Positions 23,001 to 31,058 of a DNA stretch of 38,635 nucleotides are shown one piece after another. Numbering within the stretch: the stretch's first letter is position 1; each line of letters begins with the position of its first letter. The translations under genes and the position numbers were made by a program. The notes below the pieces were generated by a model that was not told the origin of the DNA, did not search any database, and saw only the letters and a program-made list of their open reading frames with translations. The stretch spans positions 1-38,635 of the forward strand of contig JANYDJ010000056.1 in the NCBI GenBank assembly GCA_025363675.1. The letters are read 5' to 3'. The stretch is from Flavobacteriaceae bacterium. Its GTDB lineage: Bacteria; Bacteroidota; Bacteroidia; UKL13-3.

Positions 23001-24089
23001 ATGATTCCAGAAACACAACGCATCACTTGGCCTGACAATCTCAGAGCCTTGGCCACATTGGCTGTGGTGGTGCTGCATGTTTCCAGTTCGGTATTATACG
23101 AGTTCGAAAAAGTATCAGCATTCGATTGGTGGACAGGAAATATATATGATTCCCTAGTTCGTTGGTGTGTCCCAATATTCTTAATGGTTACCGGAGCTTT
23201 GCTTATTCCCAAACAAGATACTTTTTCGGAGTTTTTACACAAACGATTTGGGAAAATATTTTTGCCTTTTGCTTTTTGGAGTTTTATATATTTAATACTT
23301 CTATTATATAAACACGTGATGTATGGAAATGAAATGGGAACACTTAACATTTTGCAAATATTCTACCGGGGTAGTTCCTATCATTTATGGTATATATATA
23401 TGCTGCTGGGTGTATATATCATACTTCCACTAATTTCGAAAAAAACACAAACACTCAACGATAAAAATATAATATACCTGCTGCTTGTGTGGTTACTTAT
23501 ATTGGGACTAAACTATATTCCCGATTTTAGGCTGAAGCCCGCTGTGCATGTGTTTATAGGCTATGTGGGATATACTATTTTGGGGTATTATCTATCTAAG
23601 AAAAACATCCATAGTGCCATTGGAATTGTACTTTTTTTAATAGGTATATTAATTACGGCATTGGGAACTTTTGAGCTTTCCAATCAACAACATCATTTCA
23701 ACGATTTATTATATAGTTATACTACACCTCATATTGCTTTAATGGCTGCTGGCATTTTTATTTTGATAAAAAATGCCAGCGTCATTGCGAGGAGGAACGA
23801 CGAAGCAATCTCACAGAGTTCTCCCATAGAAATTGCTTCGTCACCCAAGCACACTGCCAACGCATCGTTCCTGGCAATGAAGGTAAAAAATATTATTGCA
23901 CAACACAGTTTGGGAATATATTTAATTCATGTTCTTATTTTAGAAATTTTGAACAGTTTTGGGCTCGATTGGTATTTTGTTAATCCCTTGGTGGGCATAC
24001 CCCTCACGGCATTTTTCTGCTTGGCAATATCCACCACTGTGGTATATTATAGTAGCAAAAGTTCAGTAGGTAGGTATATATTTGGGTGA
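23001..24089 (+). CDS. Acyltransferase 3 family membrane protein with an in-frame repeat insertion
   Basis: A 362-residue polytopic protein. The N-terminal NLRALATLAVVVLHVSS carries the catalytic-type histidine of the acyltransferase 3 (OafA/WecH) family. RWCVPIFLMVTGALLIP follows, then eight or so further helices, and SLGIYLIHVLILE at 303-315 is the conserved late helix. These proteins O-acetylate sugars or lipids at the membrane. Residues about 260-293 (SVIARRNDEAIS... SFLAM) are encoded by a palindromic repeat and have no place in the family fold; they sit in a loop between two helices and keep the frame. The gene is probably still functional. Confidence 0.85.
   Translation: MIPETQRITWPDNLRALATLAVVVLHVSSSVLYEFEKVSAFDWWTGNIYDSLVRWCVPIFLMVTGALLIPKQDTFSEFLHKRFGKIFLPFAFWSFIYLILLLYKHVMYGNEMGTLNILQIFYRGSSYHLWYIYMLLGVYIILPLISKKTQTLNDKNIIYLLLVWLLILGLNYIPDFRLKPAVHVFIGYVGYTILGYYLSKKNIHSAIGIVLFLIGILITALGTFELSNQQHHFNDLLYSYTTPHIALMAAGIFILIKNASVIARRNDEAISQSSPIEIASSPKHTANASFLAMKVKNIIAQHSLGIYLIHVLILEILNSFGLDWYFVNPLVGIPLTAFFCLAISTTVVYYSSKSSVGRYIFG
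23780..23880. repeat. Palindromic repeat element inside the acyltransferase coding region
   Basis: Left part GTCATTGCGAGGAGGAACGA (from 23781) through CGAAGCAATCTC (to 23812). The right part is ATTGCTTCGTC at 23832-23842 and ATCGTTCCTGGCAATGA at 23864-23880, which complement the left half apart from about 20 extra bases. The left 30 bases match the copy at 22845-22880. Its ~102 bp add 34 codons without a stop. Confidence 0.85.
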
Positions 24090-24093
24090 AGAT

Positions 24094-24675
24094 TTATTTC
24101 TGCGAATTCATACCATCCAGATAACATTTTCTACAACGGGGTTCATATAAATCCATCTCGCCCAATACTACCAATCCACCTTCATTTTTTTTGCGATAAG
24201 AATGCATAGCAATATCGCCGCACTGCACACAAATGGCGTGCACCTTGGTTACATAGTCGGCAATGGCCATTAAATGGGGCATGGGGCCAAAAGGTTTTCC
24301 CAGATAGTCCATGTCGAGCCCTGCCACTATCACTCGCAGACCGCTTTGTGCAAGCTGCTCGCAAACTTCCACCAAACCCATATCAAAAAATTGGGCTTCA
24401 TCAATTCCAACCACACTTGCTTGGCGAACCAATAACAATATATTACCCGATGCTGCAACCGGTGTCGACATAATGGCATTGGCATCGTGCGATACCACTT
24501 GTTCATCGTCGTATCGTGTGTCGATGGCGGGTTTAAATATTTCTACTTTTTGGTTGGCAATTTTTGCACGTTTCAATCTGCGTATAAGCTCTTCCGTTTT
24601 GCCTGAGAACATACTACCGCAAACAACTTCTATCCAGCCTTTGCCATGGTTTCCATATTTGGGTTCTATAAACAT
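24094..24675 (-). CDS. tdk: Thymidine kinase (type II)
   Basis: A 193-residue protein with P-loop GSMFSGKT at 20-27, the Walker B-like DEAQFF with the catalytic glutamate at 93, and a structural zinc site from C149/C152 and C181/C184 (CVQC, CRKC). It phosphorylates thymidine to dTMP for salvage. It is convergent with the acyltransferase gene, only 4 bp apart, and no terminator hairpin is visible between them. Confidence 0.95.
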   Translation of the reverse strand: MFIEPKYGNHGKGWIEVVCGSMFSGKTEELIRRLKRAKIANQKVEIFKPAIDTRYDDEQVVSHDANAIMSTPVAASGNILLLVRQASVVGIDEAQFFDMGLVEVCEQLAQSGLRVIVAGLDMDYLGKPFGPMPHLMAIADYVTKVHAICVQCGDIAMHSYRKKNEGGLVVLGEMDLYEPRCRKCYLDGMNSQK

Positions 24676-24742
24676 TATATAATTATTCTGTTGTTAATTT
24701 TTTTTTACCTTCGTCAACTGAGGTTTAATTGAAACGATTTAT

Positions 24743-25627
24743 TTATTTATTATTATATAATATTAATTCTGAATAGGGCACTTCAATTATATCATTCCCC
24801 ACATCCAAAAACAACGATTTCTCCGCCATTAAATAATAGGTTTTATAATTATTGAGTTGCATTTTGCTGGCACTAAACACCTTGCTTGCTACCTTTTGAC
24901 CTGTAAAATTAAACACGGTGTCTGTCTTGGCAACAAAGGCCTGCGTATTGTTGTGGTGCACGCCATTGGTATCGGAAGTATAATAGCCTTCTTTGCTAAA
25001 ATTGATAAAATGTTTGTCTTTTAAATTCCATTTTTTGAGAAGCCTTCCATTCAGGTCAAAATTATAGATGATATTTTTTTCGTCGTATACCAAAATACTC
25101 TGCCCATTATCATATAATACTTTTACCTGCAACTTATCTCCAGTTGTTTGTTCCAAATTGTTGGTTTGTTTAATTACTTCGCCCTTGCCATTAAATTTAA
25201 CAATTTTCTTTAAATTGGCATCGAACAATAAAAATTCATTATCATAACTTTTTGCAAAAGCCGAAAAATTTTGCCCCAAAGGATTGAGGTCAATCTGAAA
25301 TTTGAAGGTGAGGTTGTTATCGGTTACCAGCACAATATTGTCGTCTGCATAAAAGATACTAATATCAAAAGGGTTTGAAGCATCGATATTGGAAACTAGT
25401 GCAAAGCTTTTATAATGTTGGGTGAATAGTATTTTTAAATTACTATCATATTTTAAGATATCGTTATTATTGTTTACGCTATAATAGTTGCCATTTGCAC
25501 CCACCACCAATTGCTTGCAGTTACGCAAAAAAATTAAACTATCGCCCGATTGGGCCACAGCATGGTTTGCAAACATTGCCACAAAGCAAAGATACATGAT
25601 GAAGCTATTTTTTATACTAATTTTCAT
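24743..25627 (-). CDS. Secreted protein of unknown function, probable beta-propeller
   Basis: I choose ATG 25627, giving 294 residues with a signal peptide ending HAVAQ. The body repeats short strand pairs of the kind VVGANGNYYSVN...ILKYD, FLLFDANLKKIVKFNGKGEV and IYNFDLNGRLLKKW, which suggests a six- or seven-bladed propeller of NHL or similar type. No catalytic motif, cysteine pair or sorting tail is seen. It is divergent from the DUF6265-like gene, with only 64 bp between start codons. Confidence 0.6.
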   Translation of the reverse strand: MKISIKNSFIMYLCFVAMFANHAVAQSGDSLIFLRNCKQLVVGANGNYYSVNNNNDILKYDSNLKILFTQHYKSFALVSNIDASNPFDISIFYADDNIVLVTDNNLTFKFQIDLNPLGQNFSAFAKSYDNEFLLFDANLKKIVKFNGKGEVIKQTNNLEQTTGDKLQVKVLYDNGQSILVYDEKNIIYNFDLNGRLLKKWNLKDKHFINFSKEGYYTSDTNGVHHNNTQAFVAKTDTVFNFTGQKVASKVFSASKMQLNNYKTYYLMAEKSLFLDVGNDIIEVPYSELILYNNK

Positions 25628-25691
25628 ATTTGTTTGCAAAAATCCCTTTTGTTACGCAATTTTGGCGTCATCTTAAAAAAAAGGAATCACC

Positions 25692-26192
25692 ATGCAAATT
25701 AACAACATAATATTTTTATTACTTATCTGTTTTTGTTTTTCTTGTAAAAATTCGGAGGAACAATATAAACCCAAGGAAACCAATTTCAAACTCTCGTCGT
25801 TTAATTGGCTACGGGGGAGCTGGAAAGGCGGGATTGCCAAAGACTCCGTTTCCTCATTGGAAACCTGGGTAACGGACAGCAACGGAAACTGGGCGGGAAA
25901 AGGGCAAATGCTGTTGGGCAAAGACACGGTGAATGAAACTATAGGCATTTATAAAGTGGAAGATCGTGTTTATTATACCGCCAAAGTTGATGGGCAAAAC
26001 AATGGAGAAACTACCCATTTTTTATTAAGTGATACTGTCAATGGAGAGTATGTTTTTAGCGATGATGAGCACGATTTTCCCCAAGTAATTATATACAAAC
26101 CAACTTCGTCAACCACTTTTGAAGCTACCCTAAAAGGTATGAAACACGGTAGTCCGAAAACGACTGTTTTCAAATTTGAACGGGCACATTAA
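25692..26192 (+). CDS. DUF6265-like lipoprotein
   Basis: A 166-residue lipoprotein precursor (CFCFSC, Cys18). The domain contains FNWLRGSWKG, LETWVTDSNGNWAGKG and, near the end, SDDEHDFPQVIIY, followed by FEATLKGMK. This matches the small lipocalin-like beta-barrel family DUF6265 as I recall it. A good ribosome-binding sequence, AAGGAA, lies about 7 bp before the ATG, unusual for this phylum. acs starts 18 bp after its stop, so the two may be co-transcribed. Confidence 0.7.
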   Translation: MQINNIIFLLLICFCFSCKNSEEQYKPKETNFKLSSFNWLRGSWKGGIAKDSVSSLETWVTDSNGNWAGKGQMLLGKDTVNETIGIYKVEDRVYYTAKVDGQNNGETTHFLLSDTVNGEYVFSDDEHDFPQVIIYKPTSSTTFEATLKGMKHGSPKTTVFKFERAH

Positions 26193-26210
26193 CTTCATAT
26201 TATATATACT

Positions 26211-28112
26211 ATGCAGCAGATTAATAGTTTTGAAGCTTATATAAAAGCTTATCAAAATTCTATAGATAATCCCGAGCAGTTTTGGGATGGAGTAGCCCAC
26301 CAATTTCATTGGACAAAACCTTGGGAAACCACGCTGGAATGGAACTTTACCGAGCCTAGTATTAAATGGTTTGCAGGCGGAGAAACCAATCTGTGTTATA
26401 ATTGTATTGATCGACATTTACCTACAAAAGCAAACCAAACTGCTATCATATTTGAACCCAACAATCCAGATGAAGAAGTAAGAAAACTTACCTATCAAGA
26501 ACTATATATAGAAGTTTGCAAATTTGCAAATGTATTAAAGTCACTGGGCGTGAACAAAGGCGACCGCGTATGTATATATATGCCCATGGTGCCCGAAGGG
26601 GCTATAGCCATGCTTGCTTGTGCAAGAATAGGGGCTATACATTCGGTAGTGTTTGCGGGCTTTTCTGCCACCTCATTGGCTGACAGAATCAATGACAGTG
26701 AGTGCAAAATTTTAATTACTGCCGATGCGGTTTATCGTGGTGATAAATTAGTTGCTTTAAAAAATATAGTCGATGAAGCTTTGGCAAATTGCCCTTCCAT
26801 AAAAAATTGTATTATATATAATAACCGCAACGAGAATATAAATATAGTTCCCAATCGAGACCTTTGGTGGCATAATTTGCTCGTGCATATAAGTGCTGAA
26901 AATACCGCCGAGCCTATGGATTCAGAAGCTCCGCTGTTTATATTATATACATCTGGCTCTACCGGAAAACCCAAAGGCGTATTACATACAACTGCTGGTT
27001 ATATGATATATGTAGGTTATACTTTTTTAAATGTATTTAATTATCAACCCCAAGAAATATTTTGGTGCACCGCCGATATTGGATGGGTAACAGGGCATAG
27101 CTATTTAATATATGGACCACTATTAAATGGTGCAACTACTATCATGTTCGAAGGTGTTCCCAATTACCCAAATGCTGGAAGGTTTTGGGACGTGGTGGAC
27201 AAGCATCAGGTAAATATATTTTATACTGCACCCACGGCTATTCGTGCGTTAGAAGCACAGGGTACCCAATGGTTCGAAGGAAAAGATTTATCGAGTCTAA
27301 GGGTTTTGGGAAGTGTGGGCGAACCCATAAACGAAGAAGCTTGGCAATGGTATCATAAAAATGTAGGACATAGTAATTGCCCAATTGTAGACACTTGGTG
27401 GCAAACCGAAACGGGCGGCATATTAATATCGCCTATTGCTGGAATTACCCCTTTAAAACCTGCCTTCGCTACCCTTCCACTGCCGGGTGTGCAACCGGTA
27501 TTAATGGATGCCAACGGAAATGAAATAACAGAAAATGACGTAGAAGGGAACTTATGTATCAAGTTTCCATGGCCCGGCATGAGCCGCACTTTATATGGCG
27601 ACCACGAACGGTTTAGACAAACCTATTATAATACTTACAAAAATTATTATTTTACCGGCGATGGTGCCCGCCGCGACCACAAGGGTTATTATAGAATTAC
27701 GGGCAGGGTTGACGATGTAATTAATGTATCGGGACACCGCATTGGCACTGGCGAGGTGGAAGATGCCATCAATACCCATGCATCAGTAGTAGAAAGTGCT
27801 GTGGTGGGTTTCCCGCACGATATAAAAGGACAGGGAATTTGTGCCTTTGTTATTATAACAACGCCCCAAGAAAACCTGGAACAAGAAATAAAAGAAACCG
27901 TTTCAAAAATAATTGGCCCCTTTGCAAAGCCCGACAGAATTATTATAGTACCCGGCCTGCCCAAAACCCGTTCAGGAAAAATTATGCGACGTATACTTCG
28001 CAAAATTGCCGAGGGCGATATATCAAATTTAGGAGATGTGAGTACGTTGTTGGACCCCGGGGTGGTGGTGGAAATTAGGCGTTTGGCGGGGGTGTTTCGT
28101 GGGGGGATTTGA
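26211..28112 (+). CDS. acs: Acetyl-CoA synthetase (AMP-forming)
   Basis: A 633-residue ANL-superfamily enzyme of normal length. The P-loop-like YTSGSTGKPKGV is at about 245-256, WWQTETGG near 396, the hinge TGRVDDVINVSGHRIGTGE and the acetylation-target motif PKTRSGKIMRR near 584-594. It activates acetate to acetyl-CoA via acetyl-AMP. The last codons lie in a G-rich stretch (LAGVFRGGI) and the TGA overlaps the left arm of a hairpin repeat at 28106. Confidence 0.96.
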   Translation: MQQINSFEAYIKAYQNSIDNPEQFWDGVAHQFHWTKPWETTLEWNFTEPSIKWFAGGETNLCYNCIDRHLPTKANQTAIIFEPNNPDEEVRKLTYQELYIEVCKFANVLKSLGVNKGDRVCIYMPMVPEGAIAMLACARIGAIHSVVFAGFSATSLADRINDSECKILITADAVYRGDKLVALKNIVDEALANCPSIKNCIIYNNRNENINIVPNRDLWWHNLLVHISAENTAEPMDSEAPLFILYTSGSTGKPKGVLHTTAGYMIYVGYTFLNVFNYQPQEIFWCTADIGWVTGHSYLIYGPLLNGATTIMFEGVPNYPNAGRFWDVVDKHQVNIFYTAPTAIRALEAQGTQWFEGKDLSSLRVLGSVGEPINEEAWQWYHKNVGHSNCPIVDTWWQTETGGILISPIAGITPLKPAFATLPLPGVQPVLMDANGNEITENDVEGNLCIKFPWPGMSRTLYGDHERFRQTYYNTYKNYYFTGDGARRDHKGYYRITGRVDDVINVSGHRIGTGEVEDAINTHASVVESAVVGFPHDIKGQGICAFVIITTPQENLEQEIKETVSKIIGPFAKPDRIIIVPGLPKTRSGKIMRRILRKIAEGDISNLGDVSTLLDPGVVVEIRRLAGVFRGGI

Positions 28113-28152
28113 CAACTCCGCGTTCGCACAAGCAGGGCAGAGTTGTCAAATC
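28106..28152. repeat. Hairpin element A, overlapping the acs stop codon
   Basis: Perfect 13-bp arms GATTTGACAACTC (28106-28118) and GAGTTGTCAAATC (28140-28152) around a 21-nt loop starting CGCGTTCGC. The acs TGA (28110-28112) is inside the left arm. Related to element B at 28867. It may serve as a terminator between acs and the convergent glycosylase gene, although no T-run follows. Confidence 0.8.
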
Positions 28153-28189
28153 TGCGTGGGGTACCAGTATTTGTCATATCAATTGGTTA

Positions 28190-28795
28190 CTATAACAAAT
28201 GCTTCTTAAACTGATTTAATATAATATCATAAGGAAGTTTGGTAGCTGTTGAGGTAGAATTTAGCACCACACATTTGATGGCCCTATCTATATATATTTC
28301 CAACTCCATTCCCGCATAAGGCTTTTGGGGTATCTCAATTCCTTTTTCTCTCAAATAATTTTTAAAACTATAATAAGTACTACTGGGTGCCGAAAAACCA
28401 GGCATCAGAATTTTAGTAAGCTCGGGATGCTGGGTTATAATGGATAATACATCAGCATACGTTTTTATATAGATATCTGTATCTGCCGCACTTTTGTTTT
28501 TACGTTCTATTTCATTTCCCATGTTTTGTACCCCAATTTGCAATTGTACCATAATATTGTGTCGTTCTTCAACGGCAATTTTTTCCAATTCGGGAGTTTT
28601 GTTTTTTTTGGTATAATGGGTGAGTTGAATACCCGCAATTTCCGCTAACGATTTCCAAAACCTGTTGATAGTATTGGGGTAGTAAAATGGATAAAGCCAC
28701 TTATCTGGATGCGGCGGAAAACTACCAAGTATAAGGGTTTTCATTACAGGCACATCTCTATACCATTCGGGATGTTTTTCGTAGTTTAAAGACAT
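28190..28795 (-). CDS. Uracil-DNA glycosylase superfamily protein
   Basis: A 201-residue protein with UDG-superfamily landmarks: TLILGSFPPHP at 20-30, corresponding to the water-activating motif, FYYPNTINRFW at 37-47, corresponding to the aromatic and Asn pocket motif, and VVLNSTSTATK near 177-186 in the place of the minor-groove loop motif. It resembles family 4-6 or MUG-like glycosylases of base excision repair. Substrate is uncertain, and it may not be a uracil enzyme. Convergent with acs. Confidence 0.7.
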   Translation of the reverse strand: MSLNYEKHPEWYRDVPVMKTLILGSFPPHPDKWLYPFYYPNTINRFWKSLAEIAGIQLTHYTKKNKTPELEKIAVEERHNIMVQLQIGVQNMGNEIERKNKSAADTDIYIKTYADVLSIITQHPELTKILMPGFSAPSSTYYSFKNYLREKGIEIPQKPYAGMELEIYIDRAIKCVVLNSTSTATKLPYDIILNQFKKHLL

Positions 28796-28866
28796 GAATA
28801 TACTATTTTTGATTTAACAATTTCCTTTGGGTTATACGATAAGATTCGACAATTTTGCTGATTGGT

Positions 28867-28914
28867 GATTCGTCGACTCCGCATACGCCACTGCCTAGGC
28901 TGAGTCGACGAATC
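28867..28914. repeat. Hairpin element B, downstream of the copper operon
   Basis: Perfect 13-bp arms GATTCGTCGACTC (28867-28879) and GAGTCGACGAATC (28902-28914) around a 22-nt loop starting CGCATACGC. It shares GATT, ACTC and the loop pattern CGCnTnCGC with element A, but five central arm bases differ and stay paired. It lies 15 bp beyond the stop of the last copper-operon gene. Confidence 0.8.
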
Positions 28915-28929
28915 GTGTGTCTGGCAACA

Positions 28930-30210
28930 TCAATCCAACATTATCTTCCCTACATATCTGCTGCCATCGGTACCCAACACATTTATATAATACAAACCTT
29001 GCGACAAATGATGACAGTCGATGGAATTTCCGTTCTGTATTTTTTGTGTTGATGAACAAAGTATTCCCGCACTATTGTATACACTCAAATTATATTTCAC
29101 ATTTTTTTGTTCACTGAATTGTATATAAAAATTGTCTTTTGCGGGATTGGGAAATATTTGTAACACGTTATTATATATATTTATTTCTGCAATTGAATTT
29201 GTTTTTGTAATGGTTACCGGTATCCATTCTGTAGCTATACTTTTATGGGTATTCATATTGATATAATCTACTGCAATGGAGTCAGAAAAAATAGCGGCAC
29301 TTTGCAGTAAAACTCCATACCGCTCTCCCGGACTTACCCATACCGTATCACTGGAGAATGCAGCGGGTAGCGGCCTGCCATCGCTGTCAATTATTTTGGC
29401 ATTTAGTTTTTTGGGAAATATAATTCTGTTTTGCATATTGCCAATATTCCCCAATCTTAAATATACAGTTTTGTTTTCTTCACTTTTTATATAAGTTAAT
29501 GAATCGGATTTGATTTGTTGTTTTGATTTTCCATTTACCAAAAAATAAGTAGGATTATATTTGGGAATCATAAAACTTTCATGTCCGGTTTGTGTAGAGT
29601 CGTGCATGGTTTCGGGAACAGAGTCATGCCATTTTTTATCGATTTCTGAGTTGAGCCATGCGTATTCTGTGTCGTAAGCCGGCCCGCCCGTCCAAGCAGT
29701 TTTTGCAGCATTGGCAGCGTGTACCACCACCAATCCATACATGCCCATTTGCACATGTACCACATCGCCCATGTGGCAATGGTATATATAGGTACCTGCG
29801 TGTGTTGCTTTAAATTTATAGGTTGCTTCTTCTGTATGTTTCAATTCAAATGAAGTAGCCGGAGTTCCATCATTTGCTTGGTCTACATCCAACCCATGCC
29901 AATGTATGGTATGCGGTGGACCTTGTGATATATTTTTTGCCAGTACAAAAACGGAATCGCCCTCGTTCACTTCAATCAATGGCCCCGGTATGGGCGGGTT
30001 CTGACTAAGCTTAGTAGCAAAACCAAAAGTTGTGGCTGTATCACCATTATATAAAACTATATAGCCTGTGGTACGCATAATTAACGTAAAATTCTTTTTT
30101 ACTTGTGCCTGCCCCACCAAAGTTGCAACTAACAATATATATAATATAAAAATCTTTTTACTCATAATTTTAATTGCTTTTAATTGGAATTCGTGAATCA
30201 AAGATTTCAT
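28930..30210 (-). CDS. Multicopper-oxidase-like protein with T9SS tail; carries type 1 and half of the trinuclear ligands
   Basis: 426 residues from ATG 30210, which overlaps the previous stop as ATGA; ATG 30165 gives a tidier signal peptide (MSKKIFILYILLVATLVGQAQ) and is also possible. The first cupredoxin domain has H100-x-x-H103-W-H105-G and H144-C145-H146-x5-H152 with Met155/157. That is a type 1 copper site (H100, C145, H152, M157) plus two HxH pairs. The spacing is like two-domain type C oxidases. The second domain keeps the MCO-like YFLVNGKS and WVSPGERYGVLL but has no HxH motif. A T9SS tail follows (IFPNPAKDN, LSQGLYYINVL, GKIMLD). It should act at the cell surface, probably with the product of the gene just upstream, which carries the other ligands. 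Confidence 0.85.
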   Translation of the reverse strand: MKSLIHEFQLKAIKIMSKKIFILYILLVATLVGQAQVKKNFTLIMRTTGYIVLYNGDTATTFGFATKLSQNPPIPGPLIEVNEGDSVFVLAKNISQGPPHTIHWHGLDVDQANDGTPATSFELKHTEEATYKFKATHAGTYIYHCHMGDVVHVQMGMYGLVVVHAANAAKTAWTGGPAYDTEYAWLNSEIDKKWHDSVPETMHDSTQTGHESFMIPKYNPTYFLVNGKSKQQIKSDSLTYIKSEENKTVYLRLGNIGNMQNRIIFPKKLNAKIIDSDGRPLPAAFSSDTVWVSPGERYGVLLQSAAIFSDSIAVDYINMNTHKSIATEWIPVTITKTNSIAEINIYNNVLQIFPNPAKDNFYIQFSEQKNVKYNLSVYNSAGILCSSTQKIQNGNSIDCHHLSQGLYYINVLGTDGSRYVGKIMLD

Positions 30211-31058
30211 TTTATTTCCATCATTATAAGCATTCCATTCGGGTAGCGACCACCACCACTTATGGCCACTAAGTTATGATCGTGTACAGGAAAAATACCA
30301 GGCTTATCGGGGGTTAATTCCAATATAGTAGTTTCCATACTTTCTAGTGGATAAGTGTCTTTCTCCCAGTTTTTCCTCATCGTTTTTGAAGTAGTAGAAA
30401 CAATACGACTATGATAACCATGAAAGTGAATGGAGTGTGCAGACAGCCCTGAATTAACCATGTATAATAATATAGTATCGCCCACTTTCCCCATTATTTT
30501 CACCAAACTATCCTTCTGCACCATAGGAAAACTTTGCCCGTTGATGGTGAAATAATCTGGATCGTATTGTGATAGGTTGATGGTGTTTCCTTCTTGTATA
30601 TTCCATTGCTTTTGATGATCTCGGAGGTTCCAATAAAAATTCTTGGTATCTCTACCTTGTTCAAGCACGGCAATAGTTCCGCTTAATCCCAAATACATAT
30701 TTTTGGGAAATTGTATATCATCATAAAATAAATTAATGCCGGTTTGTGCAAATTTAAGTCGGACAGTTGCGGAGCTGTTTGAAGTAATATTTTGCGATAT
30801 CATACCAGCAATAAAAAAATGGTGATCCACAGTGTCGTGGTTGTATATTTCTAAAACCAATGAATCGTTTTGCATCACGGTAATCAGCATACTTTGCTGA
30901 GAAAATAGGGAATCGCTATTATAAGAAAGATAATAGAAATAAGTAGTATCTAAAGCTGCAAAATATCCCTTATTAATATGAATTTGTTTTTGCACTGTAG
31001 CTGCATGTATTCGAAATGAAAACAATAGTAAAACAATATATATATACTTTTTATTCAT
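30207..31058 (-). CDS. Multicopper-oxidase-like protein carrying the complementary trinuclear ligands
   Basis: 283 residues with a signal peptide (MNKKYIYIVLLLFSFRIHA). The N-terminal cupredoxin-like domain (about 25-135) has no HxH pair; DTVDHHFFIAGM is the nearest His cluster. The second domain, entered by YFTINGQSFP, carries H208-x-x-H211-F-H213-G-Y-H216 and FPVHDHN (H259, H261), then GGGRYPNGMLIMM. This is the second-domain ligand set of two-domain oxidases, without type 1 cysteine. It ends right after this domain, with no T9SS tail. It overlaps the previous gene by 8 bp and the next by 4 bp, so balanced translation with its partner is likely. Confidence 0.85.
   Translation of the reverse strand: MNKKYIYIVLLLFSFRIHAATVQKQIHINKGYFAALDTTYFYYLSYNSDSLFSQQSMLITVMQNDSLVLEIYNHDTVDHHFFIAGMISQNITSNSSATVRLKFAQTGINLFYDDIQFPKNMYLGLSGTIAVLEQGRDTKNFYWNLRDHQKQWNIQEGNTINLSQYDPDYFTINGQSFPMVQKDSLVKIMGKVGDTILLYMVNSGLSAHSIHFHGYHSRIVSTTSKTMRKNWEKDTYPLESMETTILELTPDKPGIFPVHDHNLVAISGGGRYPNGMLIMMEIK

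Noticed and set aside
23780-23880. Frameshift or pseudogene in the acyltransferase
   Set aside because: The repeat adds a multiple of three bases and no stop codon, and the conserved late helix with GIYLIH follows in frame.
27689-28177. 162-codon minus-strand frame opposite the end of acs
   Set aside because: It is a shadow of the strongly conserved acs coding frame, including the PKTRSGK motif region.
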